Source: Nocardioides sp. BGMRC 2183
GTDB lineage: Bacteria > Actinomycetota > Actinomycetes > Propionibacteriales > Nocardioidaceae
Assembly: GCA_008123405.1 (NCBI GenBank)
Contig: VSSA01000027.1
Coordinates: forward strand, 1-53,625
DNA length: 53,625 bases
Direction: 5' to 3'
Shown here: positions 25,991 to 35,586 of the stretch, in pieces
Layout of the letters: each line of letters begins with the position of its first letter
Position numbering within the stretch: the first letter of the stretch is position 1
Position numbers and translations under genes: made by a program
Notes under the pieces: model-generated
Database searches by the model: none
Seen by the model: the letters and a program-made list of their open reading frames with translations, nothing else
Told to the model about the DNA's origin: nothing

Positions 25991-28729
25991 GTGAGCTCCC
26001 AGGACCTCCCCACCACGGACGAGATCGAGGCGCCGCCCACCCACTGGGAGGGCGACGTCCTGCTGAGGGACGGACGGACCGCGCACATCCGGCCGATCCA
26101 AGCCGGGGACCAGGAGCTGATGACGGAGTTCTACGCCCGGGTCTCCGACGAGTCGAAGTACTACCGGTTCTTCTCGCCGATGCCGACCCTCTCGCCCTCC
26201 GACCTGCGCCGTTTCACCCATGTCGACCACCGCGACCGGGTCGCTCTGGTGGTGCTCCTGCAGGGCAAGATGATCGCGGTCGGCCGCTACGACGTGGTCG
26301 GCAACCACGGCTCCGGCAAGGAGGCCGAGGTCGCCTTCCTGGTCGAGGACCAGCACCAGGGCCGAGGCATCGCACAGCTCTTGCTCGAGCACCTCGCTCA
26401 GGCCGGCCGGGAGCGGGGCGTGGAGCGGTTCACCGCCGAGGTGCTGCCCGACAACTCCCGGATGATCCAGACGTTCCGTGACGCCGGATACCGGGTGGCG
26501 AGCGGGTACGCCGACGGCGTGATCACGCTCGAATTCCCGATCGACCCCACCGACACCGCGATCGGCGTGATGCACAACCGCGAGCACGTCGCCGAGTCCG
26601 CCTCGATCCACCGCTTCTTCCACCCGCGGTCGGTGGCGATCATCGGCGCCAGTCGTCGGCAGGAGACGATCGGTCACGTCCTGGTCCGCAACCTGGTCAC
26701 CGCGGACTTCACCGGACGGGTCTTCGTGGTCAACCCCAACACCCGCGCGGTGTCCGGGATGCCGGCGTACAAGAACGTCAACGAGATCCCCGACGACGTC
26801 GACGTCGCGATCGTCGCGGTGCCGGCCGAGTCGGTGACCGACGTGGTCCTCGACTGTGCGGCCAAGGGCGTGCACGGGCTGGTGGTGATCTCCTCCGGGT
26901 TCGCCGAGACCGGCGAGGAGGGCCGCAAGCGGCAGCGTCACCTGGCAGGACTGTGCCGCTCCTACGGCCTGCGCCTGATCGGACCGAACTGCCTCGGGGT
27001 GATCAACACCGACCCCGGCGTCCAGGTGAACGCTTCGCTCTCCTCGGTGATGCCGACCCGCGGTCGAGCCGGGTTCTTCTGCCAGTCCGGCGCGCTGGGC
27101 TCGGCGATCCTGGAGAAGGTTCGCAACCGTGGCCTGGGCATCTCCACCTTCGTCAGCGCCGGCAACCGTGCCGACGTCTCCGGCAACGACCTGCTGCAGT
27201 ACTGGGAGGAGGACGACGCCACCGAGGTCGTGATGATGTACCTGGAGTCGATCGGAAACCCGCGCAAGTTCTCCCGGATCGCCCGTCGGGTCTCGCGGCG
27301 CAAGCCGATCGTCGCGGTCCGCTCCGGCCGCACCACCCAGGGTGTTCCGATGGGACATGCGGTACGGCGCATCGGCGCCCCGCCGGCTGCGGTCGACGCG
27401 ATGTTCCGGCAAGCCGGCGTGATCCAGGTGGACACCCTCGACGACATGTTCGACGTCGCCCAGCTGCTGGCCCACCAGCCGCTGCCGCGCGGCCGCCGGG
27501 TCGCCATCGTCGGCAACTCCGACGCGCTCGGACTGCTCGCCTCGGATGCCGCCTCGGCGGTCGGACTGGTGGTGAACCGGTCGGTGGCGCTGGGCTCCGA
27601 GGCGACCGCCGAGGACTTCGAGGACGCCCTGGACGGCGCCATCGACGATCCCGACGTGGACTCGGTGATCGCTGTCTACATCCCACCGCTGGACGTCTCC
27701 GGCGAGGAGGTCGCCAACGTGCTGGCCGCGGTCGGCGAGCAGTCCGACAAGCCGCTGGTCTCCAGCTTCCTCGGCGCCGAAGGCGTGCCCGAACTGCTCC
27801 GGGTGCCCGACGTCGCCGGCTCCTCGGCCGGTCGCGGATCGGTGCCCTCCTACCCGGCCGTGGAGGCCGCGGTGCGGGCGCTGGCGCGAGTCGTGGAGTA
27901 TGCGGTGTGGGTGCGCACCCCGGACGGGGACCACGCCGAGCCCGGTGAGGTCGACGACCAGGCCGCCAAGCGGCTGATCACCCGGGTGCTGACCGACGGC
28001 GGCCTGGAGGCGGCCGACGAGGGCATCGACCTGAACTCCGCCGAGGTCTCCGCGCTGTTGGCGACCTACGGCATCGATGTCTGGCCGGTCTACTCGGTGG
28101 CCGACCTCGAGGAGGCGAAGGCGATCGGGGAGCGGTTGGGCTGGGACGTCGTACTCAAGTCGACCAGCCCGGCGGTGCGGGAGCGCCCGGACATGGCGCA
28201 TGTGTGGCGCAACATCGGCTCCGCGTATGAGATGACCGAGGCCTGGGAGACGCTGAACCACCATGCGGCGGACCCGACCACGGCGGAGTTCGCGGTCCAG
28301 AAGACCGCTCCGCCCGGCGTGCCGGTGGCGATCCGTTCCACCGAGGACCCCCTTTTCGGCCCGGTGGTCTCCTTCGGGATCTCCGGCCCGGTGATCGAGC
28401 TACTCGGCGACTGGTCCTACCGGATCCCCCCGCTGGACGAGCAGACGGTCAGCACCATGGTGCGAGAGGTGAAGAGCTCCCCGCTGCTGTTCGGCTACCG
28501 GGGCACCGAGCCGATCGACGTGGCCGCGGTGGAGCACCTGATCGCCAAGGTGGCCGCGATGCAGAACGACCTGCCCGAGATCAGCGGTCTGGAGCTCTCG
28601 CTGGTCCTCGCCGGCGCCAGCAGTGCGGCCGTGCTGACCGCGAGCGTGCGGGTGGCGCGGATCAAGGACCCTCGTCCGGACTCCTTCGTCCGGCGGATGC
28701 CGGATCTGATCACCACCATCCCCGACTGA
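25991..28729 (+). CDS. GNAT acetyltransferase fused to ADP-forming acyl-CoA synthetase-like protein
   Basis: A 912-residue fusion. Residues 25-190 are a GNAT domain with the acetyl-CoA loop [20 protein letters not shown]. Residues 205-340 form a CoA-binding Rossmann domain ([20 protein letters not shown]). The succinyl-CoA ligase-like part follows ([27 protein letters not shown]), and the C-terminal 220 residues are ATP-grasp-like. Such fusions acetylate lysines of acyl-CoA synthetases, as Pat does; a ligase reaction is also possible if the phospho-His is kept, which I could not confirm. The start GTG 25991 has TAGATT 7 nt upstream. It diverges from parC. Confidence 0.88.
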   Translation: MSSQDLPTTDEIEAPPTHWEGDVLLRDGRTAHIRPIQAGDQELMTEFYARVSDESKYYRFFSPMPTLSPSDLRRFTHVDHRDRVALVVLLQGKMIAVGRYDVVGNHGSGKEAEVAFLVEDQHQGRGIAQLLLEHLAQAGRERGVERFTAEVLPDNSRMIQTFRDAGYRVASGYADGVITLEFPIDPTDTAIGVMHNREHVAESASIHRFFHPRSVAIIGASRRQETIGHVLVRNLVTADFTGRVFVVNPNTRAVSGMPAYKNVNEIPDDVDVAIVAVPAESVTDVVLDCAAKGVHGLVVISSGFAETGEEGRKRQRHLAGLCRSYGLRLIGPNCLGVINTDPGVQVNASLSSVMPTRGRAGFFCQSGALGSAILEKVRNRGLGISTFVSAGNRADVSGNDLLQYWEEDDATEVVMMYLESIGNPRKFSRIARRVSRRKPIVAVRSGRTTQGVPMGHAVRRIGAPPAAVDAMFRQAGVIQVDTLDDMFDVAQLLAHQPLPRGRRVAIVGNSDALGLLASDAASAVGLVVNRSVALGSEATAEDFEDALDGAIDDPDVDSVIAVYIPPLDVSGEEVANVLAAVGEQSDKPLVSSFLGAEGVPELLRVPDVAGSSAGRGSVPSYPAVEAAVRALARVVEYAVWVRTPDGDHAEPGEVDDQAAKRLITRVLTDGGLEAADEGIDLNSAEVSALLATYGIDVWPVYSVADLEEAKAIGERLGWDVVLKSTSPAVRERPDMAHVWRNIGSAYEMTEAWETLNHHAADPTTAEFAVQKTAPPGVPVAIRSTEDPLFGPVVSFGISGPVIELLGDWSYRIPPLDEQTVSTMVREVKSSPLLFGYRGTEPIDVAAVEHLIAKVAAMQNDLPEISGLELSLVLAGASSAAVLTASVRVARIKDPRPDSFVRRMPDLITTIPD

Positions 28730-28822
28730 TCCCCGGCCGATCCCCGGTTGCCGATCGACGGCAGGGGAGTGAGCTGGGGATCCGTCGGCGGTGCCAGCAC
28801 CCGGCGTGGCAGGATCCGCACC

Positions 28823-29416
28823 ATGCCGCACCCCACGTCCGTCCCTCCCGCCGACCGCGCCGCCGAGTTGCGTGCCGCGATCGACCGCACCGGGTACTAC
28901 CCGGAGGTGGTGGCCGCAGCGGTGACCGACGCCGTCGGGGGCGAGGACGTGATCTCGTTCTACGTGCACCACGAGCCCACCTTCGAGCGGGACGAGGTGC
29001 GCCGGCACCAGAGCGTCATCGTGCTGACCCCGACCCGGCTGATCCTGGCGCACACCGACGAGCACACCGGTGACGACCTGCTGCCCGAGCCCTACACGTC
29101 GACCTCGACCGAGGCGGTGGCGCTCTCCTCGGTCACCTCGGTGGTGGTCACTCGGATGGTCACCAACCCCACCGACGGCCCGCGCCCGCCTGTCGAGGCG
29201 GTGCTCACCATCGGCTGGGGCGGGGTGAGTCGGATGGATCTCGAGCCCGCCTCGTGCAACGACCCCCAGTGCGACGCCGACCACGGCTACACCGGGGTGC
29301 TCGCCTCCGACGACTTCTCGCTGCGGGTCTCGGCAGCCGCTGACGGGACCGACGCCGTCGGCGGCTTGCTCGGCTTCGCCGCCAGTCTCTCGGCCCGGAC
29401 CCGAGGAGCCCGGTGA
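28823..29416 (+). CDS. DUF5998 family protein
   Basis: A 197-residue soluble actinobacterial protein recognised from AELRAAIDRTGYYPEVVAAA, SFYVHHEPTFERDEVRRH, VLTPTRLILAHTDEHTGDD, VLTIGWGGVSRMDLEPA and CNDPQCDADHGYTG (a possible Cys/His metal site). The function is unknown. ATG 28823 is used; there is no strong ribosome-binding site. Its stop overlaps the start of the phosphodiesterase gene in GTGA, a pairing I recall from other actinobacteria, so a shared role is likely. Confidence 0.85.
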   Translation: MPHPTSVPPADRAAELRAAIDRTGYYPEVVAAAVTDAVGGEDVISFYVHHEPTFERDEVRRHQSVIVLTPTRLILAHTDEHTGDDLLPEPYTSTSTEAVALSSVTSVVVTRMVTNPTDGPRPPVEAVLTIGWGGVSRMDLEPASCNDPQCDADHGYTGVLASDDFSLRVSAAADGTDAVGGLLGFAASLSARTRGAR

Positions 29417-30600
29417 CCCAGGTCCCGACCGTCGGCGCGGCCACACCGGCCGCCGGCGGCTTCTGCCCGCCGGCCTACGGACAGCGCTCGCTGAGCGACA
29501 TCGTCCCGGCGGTCGCTGCCGCACTGGGCAACCCGTTGGCGCCGACACCCGGCTCGCCGCCGGGCTCGACGACACCGGCGGACCGACTGCTGCTGCCCGA
29601 CGCCGCGGCGTATGTGGTGTTCCTCATCGACGGGCTCGGGGCCCGGCTGCTGGGGCGGTACGCCGAGGCGGCGCCGTACCTGGCCTCGTTGCTGGTCGGA
29701 TCGGCGCCGGCGACGGCGACAGTGCCGTCGACGACCTCGACCAGCCTCACCTCGTTGGGCACCGGGCTCACCCCTGGTGGGCACGGCTTGGTCGGGTTCA
29801 CCACCCGGGTGCCCGGCACCGACGAGCTGCTCAACGCGTTGCTGTGGGACGTCGACGTCGACCCGCTCCAGTGGCAGCCGCATCCGACGGCCTTCGCCCG
29901 ACTGCAGCACGCAGGGGTGCGCGTCAGCGTGGTGAACAAGCGGGAGTTCGACGGCAGCGGGCTGACCGTCGCCGCCCACCGCGGCGCCGACTACGTCGGC
30001 GTGGATCGGGTGGGGGAACGGATCGCGGCGGTGGTCGAGTCCTCGGCCACGCGTCCCTCGCTCACCTATGTCTACGACGGCGACCTGGACTGGACCGGGC
30101 ACCGCTGGGGCGTCGCCTCCAGTGAGTGGCTCCAGCAGCTCGCGATGATCGACCACGAGGCCGAGCAGCTGCGCGAGGCGTTGCCGGCCGACCGCCGACT
30201 GGTGGTGATCGCCGACCACGGGATGGTCGACGTGCCCGCCACCGCCCGCATCGACGTCACGATGAACGACCACCTCCGTGCCGGGATCGCCCTCGTCGGT
30301 GGCGAGGCGCGCTTCCGCCACCTCTACTGCGTCGGGGGTGCGGTCGACGACGTGGTCGCGACCTGGCGTGAGGAGCTCGGCGCCCGCGCCGAGGTGCTCA
30401 CCCGCGCCGAGGCGGTGACCCGCGGCTGGTTCGGCCGCGTCGACCCGTCGGTGCTGCCGCGGATCGGCGACGTGGTGGTCGCCTGCCACGAGGACACGGC
30501 GATCCTGGCCAGCGAGCACTTCCCCTACGAGGCGAAGCTGATCGGCATGCACGGCTCGCTCACCGCGGACGAGATGCTGATCCCAGTCCTGGTCGACTGA
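29413..30600 (+). CDS. alkaline phosphatase superfamily phosphodiesterase/nucleotide pyrophosphatase
   Basis: A 395-residue enzyme of the type I phosphodiesterase/nucleotide pyrophosphatase group. Metal ligands are visible in order: Asp in VVFLIDGLGARLL, the catalytic Thr/Ser region TVPSTTSTSLTSLGTGLTPG, DGDLDWTGHRWG, VVIADHGMVDVP and the final His in IGMHGSLTADEMLIPVL. No signal peptide is seen, so it is likely cytoplasmic. It would hydrolyse phosphodiester or nucleotide pyrophosphate bonds; the natural substrate is unknown. It is translationally coupled to the DUF5998 gene. Confidence 0.88.
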   Translation: MTQVPTVGAATPAAGGFCPPAYGQRSLSDIVPAVAAALGNPLAPTPGSPPGSTTPADRLLLPDAAAYVVFLIDGLGARLLGRYAEAAPYLASLLVGSAPATATVPSTTSTSLTSLGTGLTPGGHGLVGFTTRVPGTDELLNALLWDVDVDPLQWQPHPTAFARLQHAGVRVSVVNKREFDGSGLTVAAHRGADYVGVDRVGERIAAVVESSATRPSLTYVYDGDLDWTGHRWGVASSEWLQQLAMIDHEAEQLREALPADRRLVVIADHGMVDVPATARIDVTMNDHLRAGIALVGGEARFRHLYCVGGAVDDVVATWREELGARAEVLTRAEAVTRGWFGRVDPSVLPRIGDVVVACHEDTAILASEHFPYEAKLIGMHGSLTADEMLIPVLVD

Positions 30601-30651
30601 ACAGGTCCGGATCGCCGGTATCTTTTCGCACCCGCCCGGGGTCCTGGACGC

Positions 30652-31443
30652 ATGAAGCGATCAAACCACGGGCGCACGGCCCTCTCCGTGCTTGCCACGG
30701 CCGTCTTGATGGCGGTCCTTCCCGGAGTGGCCGGTGTCGCGCCGGCCGAGGCCGCTGTGATCAGCCGCTCCGGCACCATCAACGCCAACGACCCCACCAT
30801 GGACGTCGTCTTCATCAACGGCACCAACGACACCTGTGGCGCCCAGGGCGCCACCGACGTGCGCTACGAGGTCGTTCCCTGGACCGCACCGGTCGGCGGC
30901 ACCACCGAGTTCCGGTTGACCAGTACGCCGGGGAACATCGCGTCGTTCTACGTCTACGACGGACCGTTCGACCCGACCAACGGCACGCAGAACTGTGTCG
31001 CCGCGGACAACTCGGTGGACACACCGGCAGGTGAGAAGACAGTCACCCTGAACGCCCAGGACGGCCGGACCTACCGGCTGGTGATCTTCGACGACACGTT
31101 CGCCCAGAACGGTGTCAGCTTCAAGATGGACATCGAGGTCCCCGGCGGCAAGGCGATCTATCCGGCTGACGGACCCGGGAAGAAGTACCTCTCCCTGCCG
31201 GGATCCTTCTCCTGCTCCAGCCTGGACACGAACGCCACCTGGCGCGGCAAGGCCAACAAGGTGCGCTCGGCGGTGATCAAGGCGAACGGCAAGGTCGTCG
31301 CCCGGCTCTTCGATCGCCACATTGCCCCGGGGCGTACGACGTACCTGGCCGATCTGCCCGGCAACACGAACCGGATCGTCGCCCAGCTCAAGCTCAAGGG
31401 CGGCGGCAAGGCCACGGTCCGGCGGCAATACACCCGCTGCTGA
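30652..31443 (+). CDS. secreted protein of unknown function
   Basis: A 263-residue protein with a classical signal peptide: basic start, hydrophobic LSVLATAVLMAVLPGVAGVA and a likely cleavage after APAEAA (near residue 34). The mature part is beta-rich. The first half resembles a pre-peptidase or CUB-like jelly roll (EFRLTSTPGNIASFYVYDGP; GRTYRLVIFDDTF), and the second is a Lys/Arg-rich segment ending RRQYTRC. Cys pairs suggest disulfides. I do not recognise a family. A TATCTT -10-like box lies at 30619-30624. The stop abuts the 16-bp tandem repeat. Confidence 0.75.
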   Translation: MKRSNHGRTALSVLATAVLMAVLPGVAGVAPAEAAVISRSGTINANDPTMDVVFINGTNDTCGAQGATDVRYEVVPWTAPVGGTTEFRLTSTPGNIASFYVYDGPFDPTNGTQNCVAADNSVDTPAGEKTVTLNAQDGRTYRLVIFDDTFAQNGVSFKMDIEVPGGKAIYPADGPGKKYLSLPGSFSCSSLDTNATWRGKANKVRSAVIKANGKVVARLFDRHIAPGRTTYLADLPGNTNRIVAQLKLKGGGKATVRRQYTRC

Positions 31444-31523
31444 TCAACCAGGACCCTGATTTACCAGGACCCTGTTCAACCAGGACCCTGCTCAACCAGG
31501 ACCCTGCTCAACCAGGACCCTGT
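31444..31523. repeat. five tandem copies of a 16-bp unit
   Basis: Units of TCAACCAGGACCCTGN run from 31444 to 31523 in five copies (the second starts TTTACC). A sixth begins TCAACCAGG at 31524, which is the stop codon and last codons of tdk. Each unit holds the small palindrome CAGGACCCTG. The array exactly fills the gap between convergent stops. Confidence 0.95.
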
Positions 31524-32207
31524 TCAACCAGGGAAGGGCAACGGCTCGGGCGAGAGGCTGACGGCTCTCGCCCGGGCCGCGGTCATGCCGCGGCGGTGGT
31601 GTTGGCGGCACAGCACCTCGTAGGCCACCTCGACGTCGGTCGGCACGGGTGCCGGCGGGGCGTCGGCGCTCTCGACGTCGCCGACCACGATCACCTCGCC
31701 CTCGGTGAGCATCACCCCGTCCTCGGTGCGGGCGTTGTGGGTGGCGCGCTTGCCGCACCAGCACAGCGCCTCGACCTGGAGCACCTCGGTGCGGTCGGCG
31801 AGCTCGACCAACCGGGCCGACCCGGGGAAGAGCCGGGTGCGGAAGTCGGTGAGGATGCCGAAGCAGAAGACGTCGATCTGCAGTTCGTCGACGACCTTGG
31901 CGAGCTGGTCGATCTGCGCGGGGGTGTAGAACTGCGCCTCGTCGCAGATCAGGTAGTCGATCCGGGCGCCCTGGGTCAGTGCGTCGACCGTGTAGCGCCA
32001 GAAGTCGAAGTCGGCGCCGACCTCCTCGGCCTGCGCGGTCAGGCCGAGTCGGGAGGAGACCATCGCGACACCGGCGCGGTCGTGGGAGGTGAAGAGCCTC
32101 CCGACCCGCCCACGTGCTGCGTGGTTGTGGTTGGTCTGCAGGGCCAGGGTCGACTTCCCGGCATCCATCGTCCCGGTCCGGAAGGTCAACTCTGCCACGT
32201 TCGGCAT
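31524..32207 (-). CDS. tdk: thymidine kinase, type II
   Basis: A 227-residue cytosolic enzyme that phosphorylates thymidine with ATP in the salvage pathway. It has the Walker A loop FRTGTMDAGKSTLALQ, the Walker B region LICDEAQFYTPAQID with the catalytic Glu, the lasso-type zinc ligands CWCG and CRQHH, and ATHNARTEDG for the thymidine pocket. The C-terminus beyond the zinc site is a short Pro-rich tail (SPEPLPFPG) encoded by the sequence that the adjacent tandem repeat extends. It diverges from the M3 peptidase gene, 40 nt apart. Confidence 0.93.
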   Translation of the reverse strand: MPNVAELTFRTGTMDAGKSTLALQTNHNHAARGRVGRLFTSHDRAGVAMVSSRLGLTAQAEEVGADFDFWRYTVDALTQGARIDYLICDEAQFYTPAQIDQLAKVVDELQIDVFCFGILTDFRTRLFPGSARLVELADRTEVLQVEALCWCGKRATHNARTEDGVMLTEGEVIVVGDVESADAPPAPVPTDVEVAYEVLCRQHHRRGMTAARARAVSLSPEPLPFPG

Positions 32208-32235
32208 TCTCGCATCCGCCGGTGACGTCTGGTCC

Positions 32236-32241
32236 TATGGT
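32236..32241 (+). promoter_or_regulatory. -10 box (TATGGT), leaderless promoter
   Basis: TATGGT is followed by 6 nt and the GTG at 32248. Confidence 0.5.
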
Positions 32242-32247
32242 GGCTCG

Positions 32248-34275
32248 GTGACGCACTTCCTTCTCGGGACCAGTGGCCTGCCCTACCACCTGCCGGCGTT
32301 CGCCGACATCGACGACGCCGACTATGCGCCGGCGTTCCAGGAAGGGACGGCTACACAGCTGGCGGCGATCAGCGCGATCACGTCCGATCCGGAGCCACCC
32401 ACCTTCGACAACACCCTGGTGCCACTCGAGCTGAGCGGGGTCGGCCTGCGACGCATGCTCGCGATCTTCTTCAACAAGGCCAGCGCCGACACCAACCCGG
32501 CCATCGACGCGCTCCGCGCGGACTTCGCCCCTCGCCTGGCCGCGCACTTCGACGCCATCCGTCACGACCGTGCCCTCTTCGAGCGGTTGCAGGCGGTGCA
32601 CGCACAGCGCGCGTCGCTGGACCCGGAGCAGCGCTATCTGGTCGAGCGCTACGTCACCGAGTTCGTCCAGGCAGGCGCGGCGCTCGACGAGGCGGACCAG
32701 GCGCGACTGGCCGCCGCGAACGCCGCGCTGTCGGAGAAGGAGACCGCCTTCGAGCTCGCGCTGCAGGCCGACGCCAACGACCTGGCGGTCCTGGTCGACG
32801 ATGGCGCCGAACTGGACGGTCTCACCCCCGGGGAGGTCTCGGCGGCGCGAGCGGCGGCGCAGGCGCGTGGGCTGGACCAGGGCTACCTGCTCACCCTGGT
32901 GCTGCCGACGGCTCACCCGCACCTCGCCTCGCTGACCGACCGCGACCTGCGCCGCCGGCTCCACCAAGCACAGGCGGCGCGCGGCCGTCGCGGCAACGCC
33001 CACGACACCCGCGAGCTCGCCATGGAGATCCTCCGCCTCCGCGCCGAACGCGCGACGCTGCTCGGCTACGCCAACCACGCGGCACTGGTCACCCACGACA
33101 ACACCGCCGGCACGCCTGCCGAGGTACGTCGCATGCTGACCCGTCTGGCTGAGCCGGCGGCGCGCAACGCCCGGGCCGAGCACCACGCCCTCTCGAAGGC
33201 CGCCGGGTTCGACGTCCAGCCGTGGGACTGGGCCTACTACGCCGAGCAGGTCCGCGCCGCCGACTACGACGTGGACCTGGCCGCGCTGCGTCCATGGTTC
33301 GAGGCCGAGCGGGTGTTGCACGACGGTGTCTTCCGGGCGGCGACCGAGCTGTTCGGGCTCAGCTTCACCGAACGCGCCGATCTGCACGGCTACCACCCCG
33401 AGGTGCGCGTCTTCGAGGTCGCCGAGGCGGACGGCACCCCGGTGGGGCTCTATCTCCTCGACCTCTACACCCGCGACTCCAAGCGCGGTGGCGCCTGGAT
33501 GAGCAGCTTCGTCGACCACGCGACCCTGCTGGACACGTCGACCGCGGTCGTCTTCAACAACCTGAACGTGCCGAAGCCCGCGCCCGGCGAGGCGACGCTG
33601 CTGACCTTCGACGAGACCTCGACGCTGTTCCACGAGTTCGGTCACGCGCTGCACGGCCTGCTGGGCGGGGCGACGTACCCGAAGCTGGCCGGCACCAACG
33701 TCTTCCGCGACTTCGTGGAGTACCCCTCCCAGGTCAACGAGATGTGGATGCTGTGGCCCTCGATCCTGGCCGGCTACGCGGTCCACCACGAGACCGGAGA
33801 GCCGATGCCGCCCTCGGTGGTCGCCCGGCTGGAGGCTGCTGCCACGTTCAACGAGGGCTTCGGCACCAGCGAGTACCTCGCCGCCGCGCTGCTCGACCTG
33901 GCCTGGCACGAGCTGCCCGGCGATCAGGTACCGCGGGACGTGGCGGCGGTGGAGAGGTTCGAGACCGAGACCCTCGAGGAGGTCGGGCTCGCCCTGCCGG
34001 CGGTGCCGCCGCGCTACTCGACGCCGTACTTCGCGCACGCCTTCTGCGCCGGCTACGCCTCCGCCTACTACTCCTACATCTGGAGCGAGGTGCTCGACGC
34101 CGACACCGAGGCCTGGTTCAAGGCCAACGGCGGGCCCACCCGCGCCAACGGCGAGGCCTTCCGCCGCCACGTCCTCGGCATCGCCGGTACGACGGACCCG
34201 CTGGCGTCGTACCAGGCGTGGCGGGGGCGCCCGGCGCCCCTGGAGCCGCTGCTGGCGCGCCGCGGACTGGTCTGA
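32248..34275 (+). CDS. M3 family metallopeptidase (Dcp/oligopeptidase A type)
   Basis: A 675-residue cytoplasmic zinc oligopeptidase. The zinc site is STLFHEFGHALHGLLGG, with His462-Glu463 and His466, and the third ligand lies in RDFVEYPSQVNE about 30 residues on. Other M3 segments are GLYLLDLYTRDSKRGGAWM and the C-terminal FAHAFCAGYASAYYSYIWSE with substrate-binding Tyr residues. It degrades short peptides. GTG 32248 is chosen because TATGGT lies 6 nt upstream and the product then begins with the family-like GLPYHLPAFADI; the longer frame runs into tdk. Confidence 0.93.
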   Translation: MTHFLLGTSGLPYHLPAFADIDDADYAPAFQEGTATQLAAISAITSDPEPPTFDNTLVPLELSGVGLRRMLAIFFNKASADTNPAIDALRADFAPRLAAHFDAIRHDRALFERLQAVHAQRASLDPEQRYLVERYVTEFVQAGAALDEADQARLAAANAALSEKETAFELALQADANDLAVLVDDGAELDGLTPGEVSAARAAAQARGLDQGYLLTLVLPTAHPHLASLTDRDLRRRLHQAQAARGRRGNAHDTRELAMEILRLRAERATLLGYANHAALVTHDNTAGTPAEVRRMLTRLAEPAARNARAEHHALSKAAGFDVQPWDWAYYAEQVRAADYDVDLAALRPWFEAERVLHDGVFRAATELFGLSFTERADLHGYHPEVRVFEVAEADGTPVGLYLLDLYTRDSKRGGAWMSSFVDHATLLDTSTAVVFNNLNVPKPAPGEATLLTFDETSTLFHEFGHALHGLLGGATYPKLAGTNVFRDFVEYPSQVNEMWMLWPSILAGYAVHHETGEPMPPSVVARLEAAATFNEGFGTSEYLAAALLDLAWHELPGDQVPRDVAAVERFETETLEEVGLALPAVPPRYSTPYFAHAFCAGYASAYYSYIWSEVLDADTEAWFKANGGPTRANGEAFRRHVLGIAGTTDPLASYQAWRGRPAPLEPLLARRGLV

Positions 34276-34281
34276 GTCGGT

Positions 34282-35547
34282 CTAGCGGCGCAGCCGGACC
34301 CGGAGGATCCGGTCGTTGCCGCCACCGTTGGCGGTGGTGACCAGCAGCGAGCGGTCGGTGTCCACGGTGACGCTGCGCAGTCGGCCATAGCTGCCGCGCA
34401 GTCGCACCCGCTGGGAGACCAGCCGGCCGGACTTGTCGAAGCGCAGGAAGACCAGCCGTTCGCCGGCCAACGCGGCTACCGCGAGGGTGCCGCCGAGGCT
34501 CTTCCAGCCGCGCTGCGGCACGAAGCTGGCGCCGGAGGTCGCGATCGTGGTCTTGCCGGAGCGCCAACGGGCGTTCCACTGCTTGCCCGGCAGCGAGTGG
34601 TCGGTCATCGGCACCGACTCGTCGTAGCCCGGGCCTGGATCCCAGCCGTAGTTGCGACCACCGCGCAGGAAGTTGACCTCGTCGTTGCGATAGCTGCCGT
34701 GCTCGACCGACCAGAGGCTCCCATCGGCGCGCTGCGCGAGCCCCTGGACGTTGCGGTGGCCGTAGGTGAAGACGAAGCGGCTGCGGGTCTTGCTCTTCGC
34801 CCACGGGTTGCCGGGCCAACGCTTGCCGGTGCGCGGGTCGATCCGCAGGACCTTGCCGCCGAGCGAACGCCGGTTCTGCGGGTTCTTGCTCACCGCGGCG
34901 TCGCCGGTCCCGATCAGCAACGAGCCGTTGCGGGCCAGCAGTAGGCGGCAGCCGCCGTGACGTCCGCTGGTGGTGGGCAGCCCGGCGAGCAACGTCTTGT
35001 TGATCCGGGCCGCGGTCCGCGCGGCGTTGAGCTTCCACCGGATCACCCGGATGTCGTGGCCGCCGCCCCGCTTGTTCCATCCCGAACAGGTGTAGATCCG
35101 GCCGTTCCGGCCGAACCGCGGGTCGATCTCGAGGCCCATCAGACCGGTCTCGCCGGGCGGAGACCAGATGCGTTCTCCGCGCAGGGTCACCGTGCGGCGG
35201 CTGCCGTTCTTGATCAGGCTCAACCGCTGCCGGTCTCGCTCGGTGACCAGCAGGCCGCCGCCGGGGACGGGTTGGACGTCCCACGGGATGTCGAGGTCGC
35301 GAGCCACCACCCGGACCCGCAGCCGCGCGGCCGCACGCTCATTCGCCGCCGCTGTGGGCTCTGCCGCAGGTCGGGTCGCAGCGCCAGGTCCCGCAGCGGG
35401 CGGTGCGGCGAGGCTGGGGGCGGCGAGACCGAGGGTCAACGCCAGTGTGGACGCGGCCAGGGCATGGCTCGTTATCCGCCGTCGTCGAAAGACCGCGCAG
35501 CAGGCGGCGGATAACGAGCCATGCCCTCGGGCGGCGACGGTGCGCAT
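34282..35547 (-). CDS. secreted PQQ-dependent sugar dehydrogenase-like protein
   Basis: A 421-residue protein of the soluble glucose/sorbosone dehydrogenase family. Segments of the six-bladed propeller are DIPWDVQPVPGGGLLVTERD, GLMGLEIDPRFGRNGRIYT, LLIGTGDAAVSKNPQN, GGKVLRIDP, YGHRNVQGLAQ and VEHGSYRNDEVNFLRGG. It would oxidise sugars outside the cell with PQQ, if the cofactor is available. The signal peptide helix is STLALTLGLAAPSLAAPP, preceded by an unusually long basic N-region of about 30 residues that contains a 22-bp inverted repeat at the DNA level. The true start may lie inside or after that repeat. Confidence 0.82.
   Translation of the reverse strand: MRTVAARGHGSLSAACCAVFRRRRITSHALAASTLALTLGLAAPSLAAPPAAGPGAATRPAAEPTAAANERAAARLRVRVVARDLDIPWDVQPVPGGGLLVTERDRQRLSLIKNGSRRTVTLRGERIWSPPGETGLMGLEIDPRFGRNGRIYTCSGWNKRGGGHDIRVIRWKLNAARTAARINKTLLAGLPTTSGRHGGCRLLLARNGSLLIGTGDAAVSKNPQNRRSLGGKVLRIDPRTGKRWPGNPWAKSKTRSRFVFTYGHRNVQGLAQRADGSLWSVEHGSYRNDEVNFLRGGRNYGWDPGPGYDESVPMTDHSLPGKQWNARWRSGKTTIATSGASFVPQRGWKSLGGTLAVAALAGERLVFLRFDKSGRLVSQRVRLRGSYGRLRSVTVDTDRSLLVTTANGGGNDRILRVRLRR
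35460..35526. repeat. 22-bp perfect inverted repeat with 23-nt spacer
   Basis: Arms at 35460-35481 (beginning GGGCATGGCTCGTTATCC) and 35505-35526 are exact reverse complements. It lies within the first 30 codons of the sugar dehydrogenase gene. Confidence 0.95.
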
Positions 35548-35586
35548 GCGTGCACCGTACGCCGCCCTGCTGTTCAGCGCAGCGGG

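Noticed and set aside
25886-28264. Very long minus-strand open frame continuing upstream of parC
   Set aside because: It is antisense to the GNAT/acyl-CoA synthetase gene, whose motifs are clear; high GC removes stops from opposite frames. parC starts at 25885.
31444-31523. CRISPR array or CDS extension of the secreted protein
   Set aside because: 16-bp contiguous units with no spacers, located after the stop codon of the secreted-protein gene.
31492-34170. 892-codon minus-strand open frame
   Set aside because: Antisense to the M3 peptidase gene and containing tdk in another frame; no recognisable motif.
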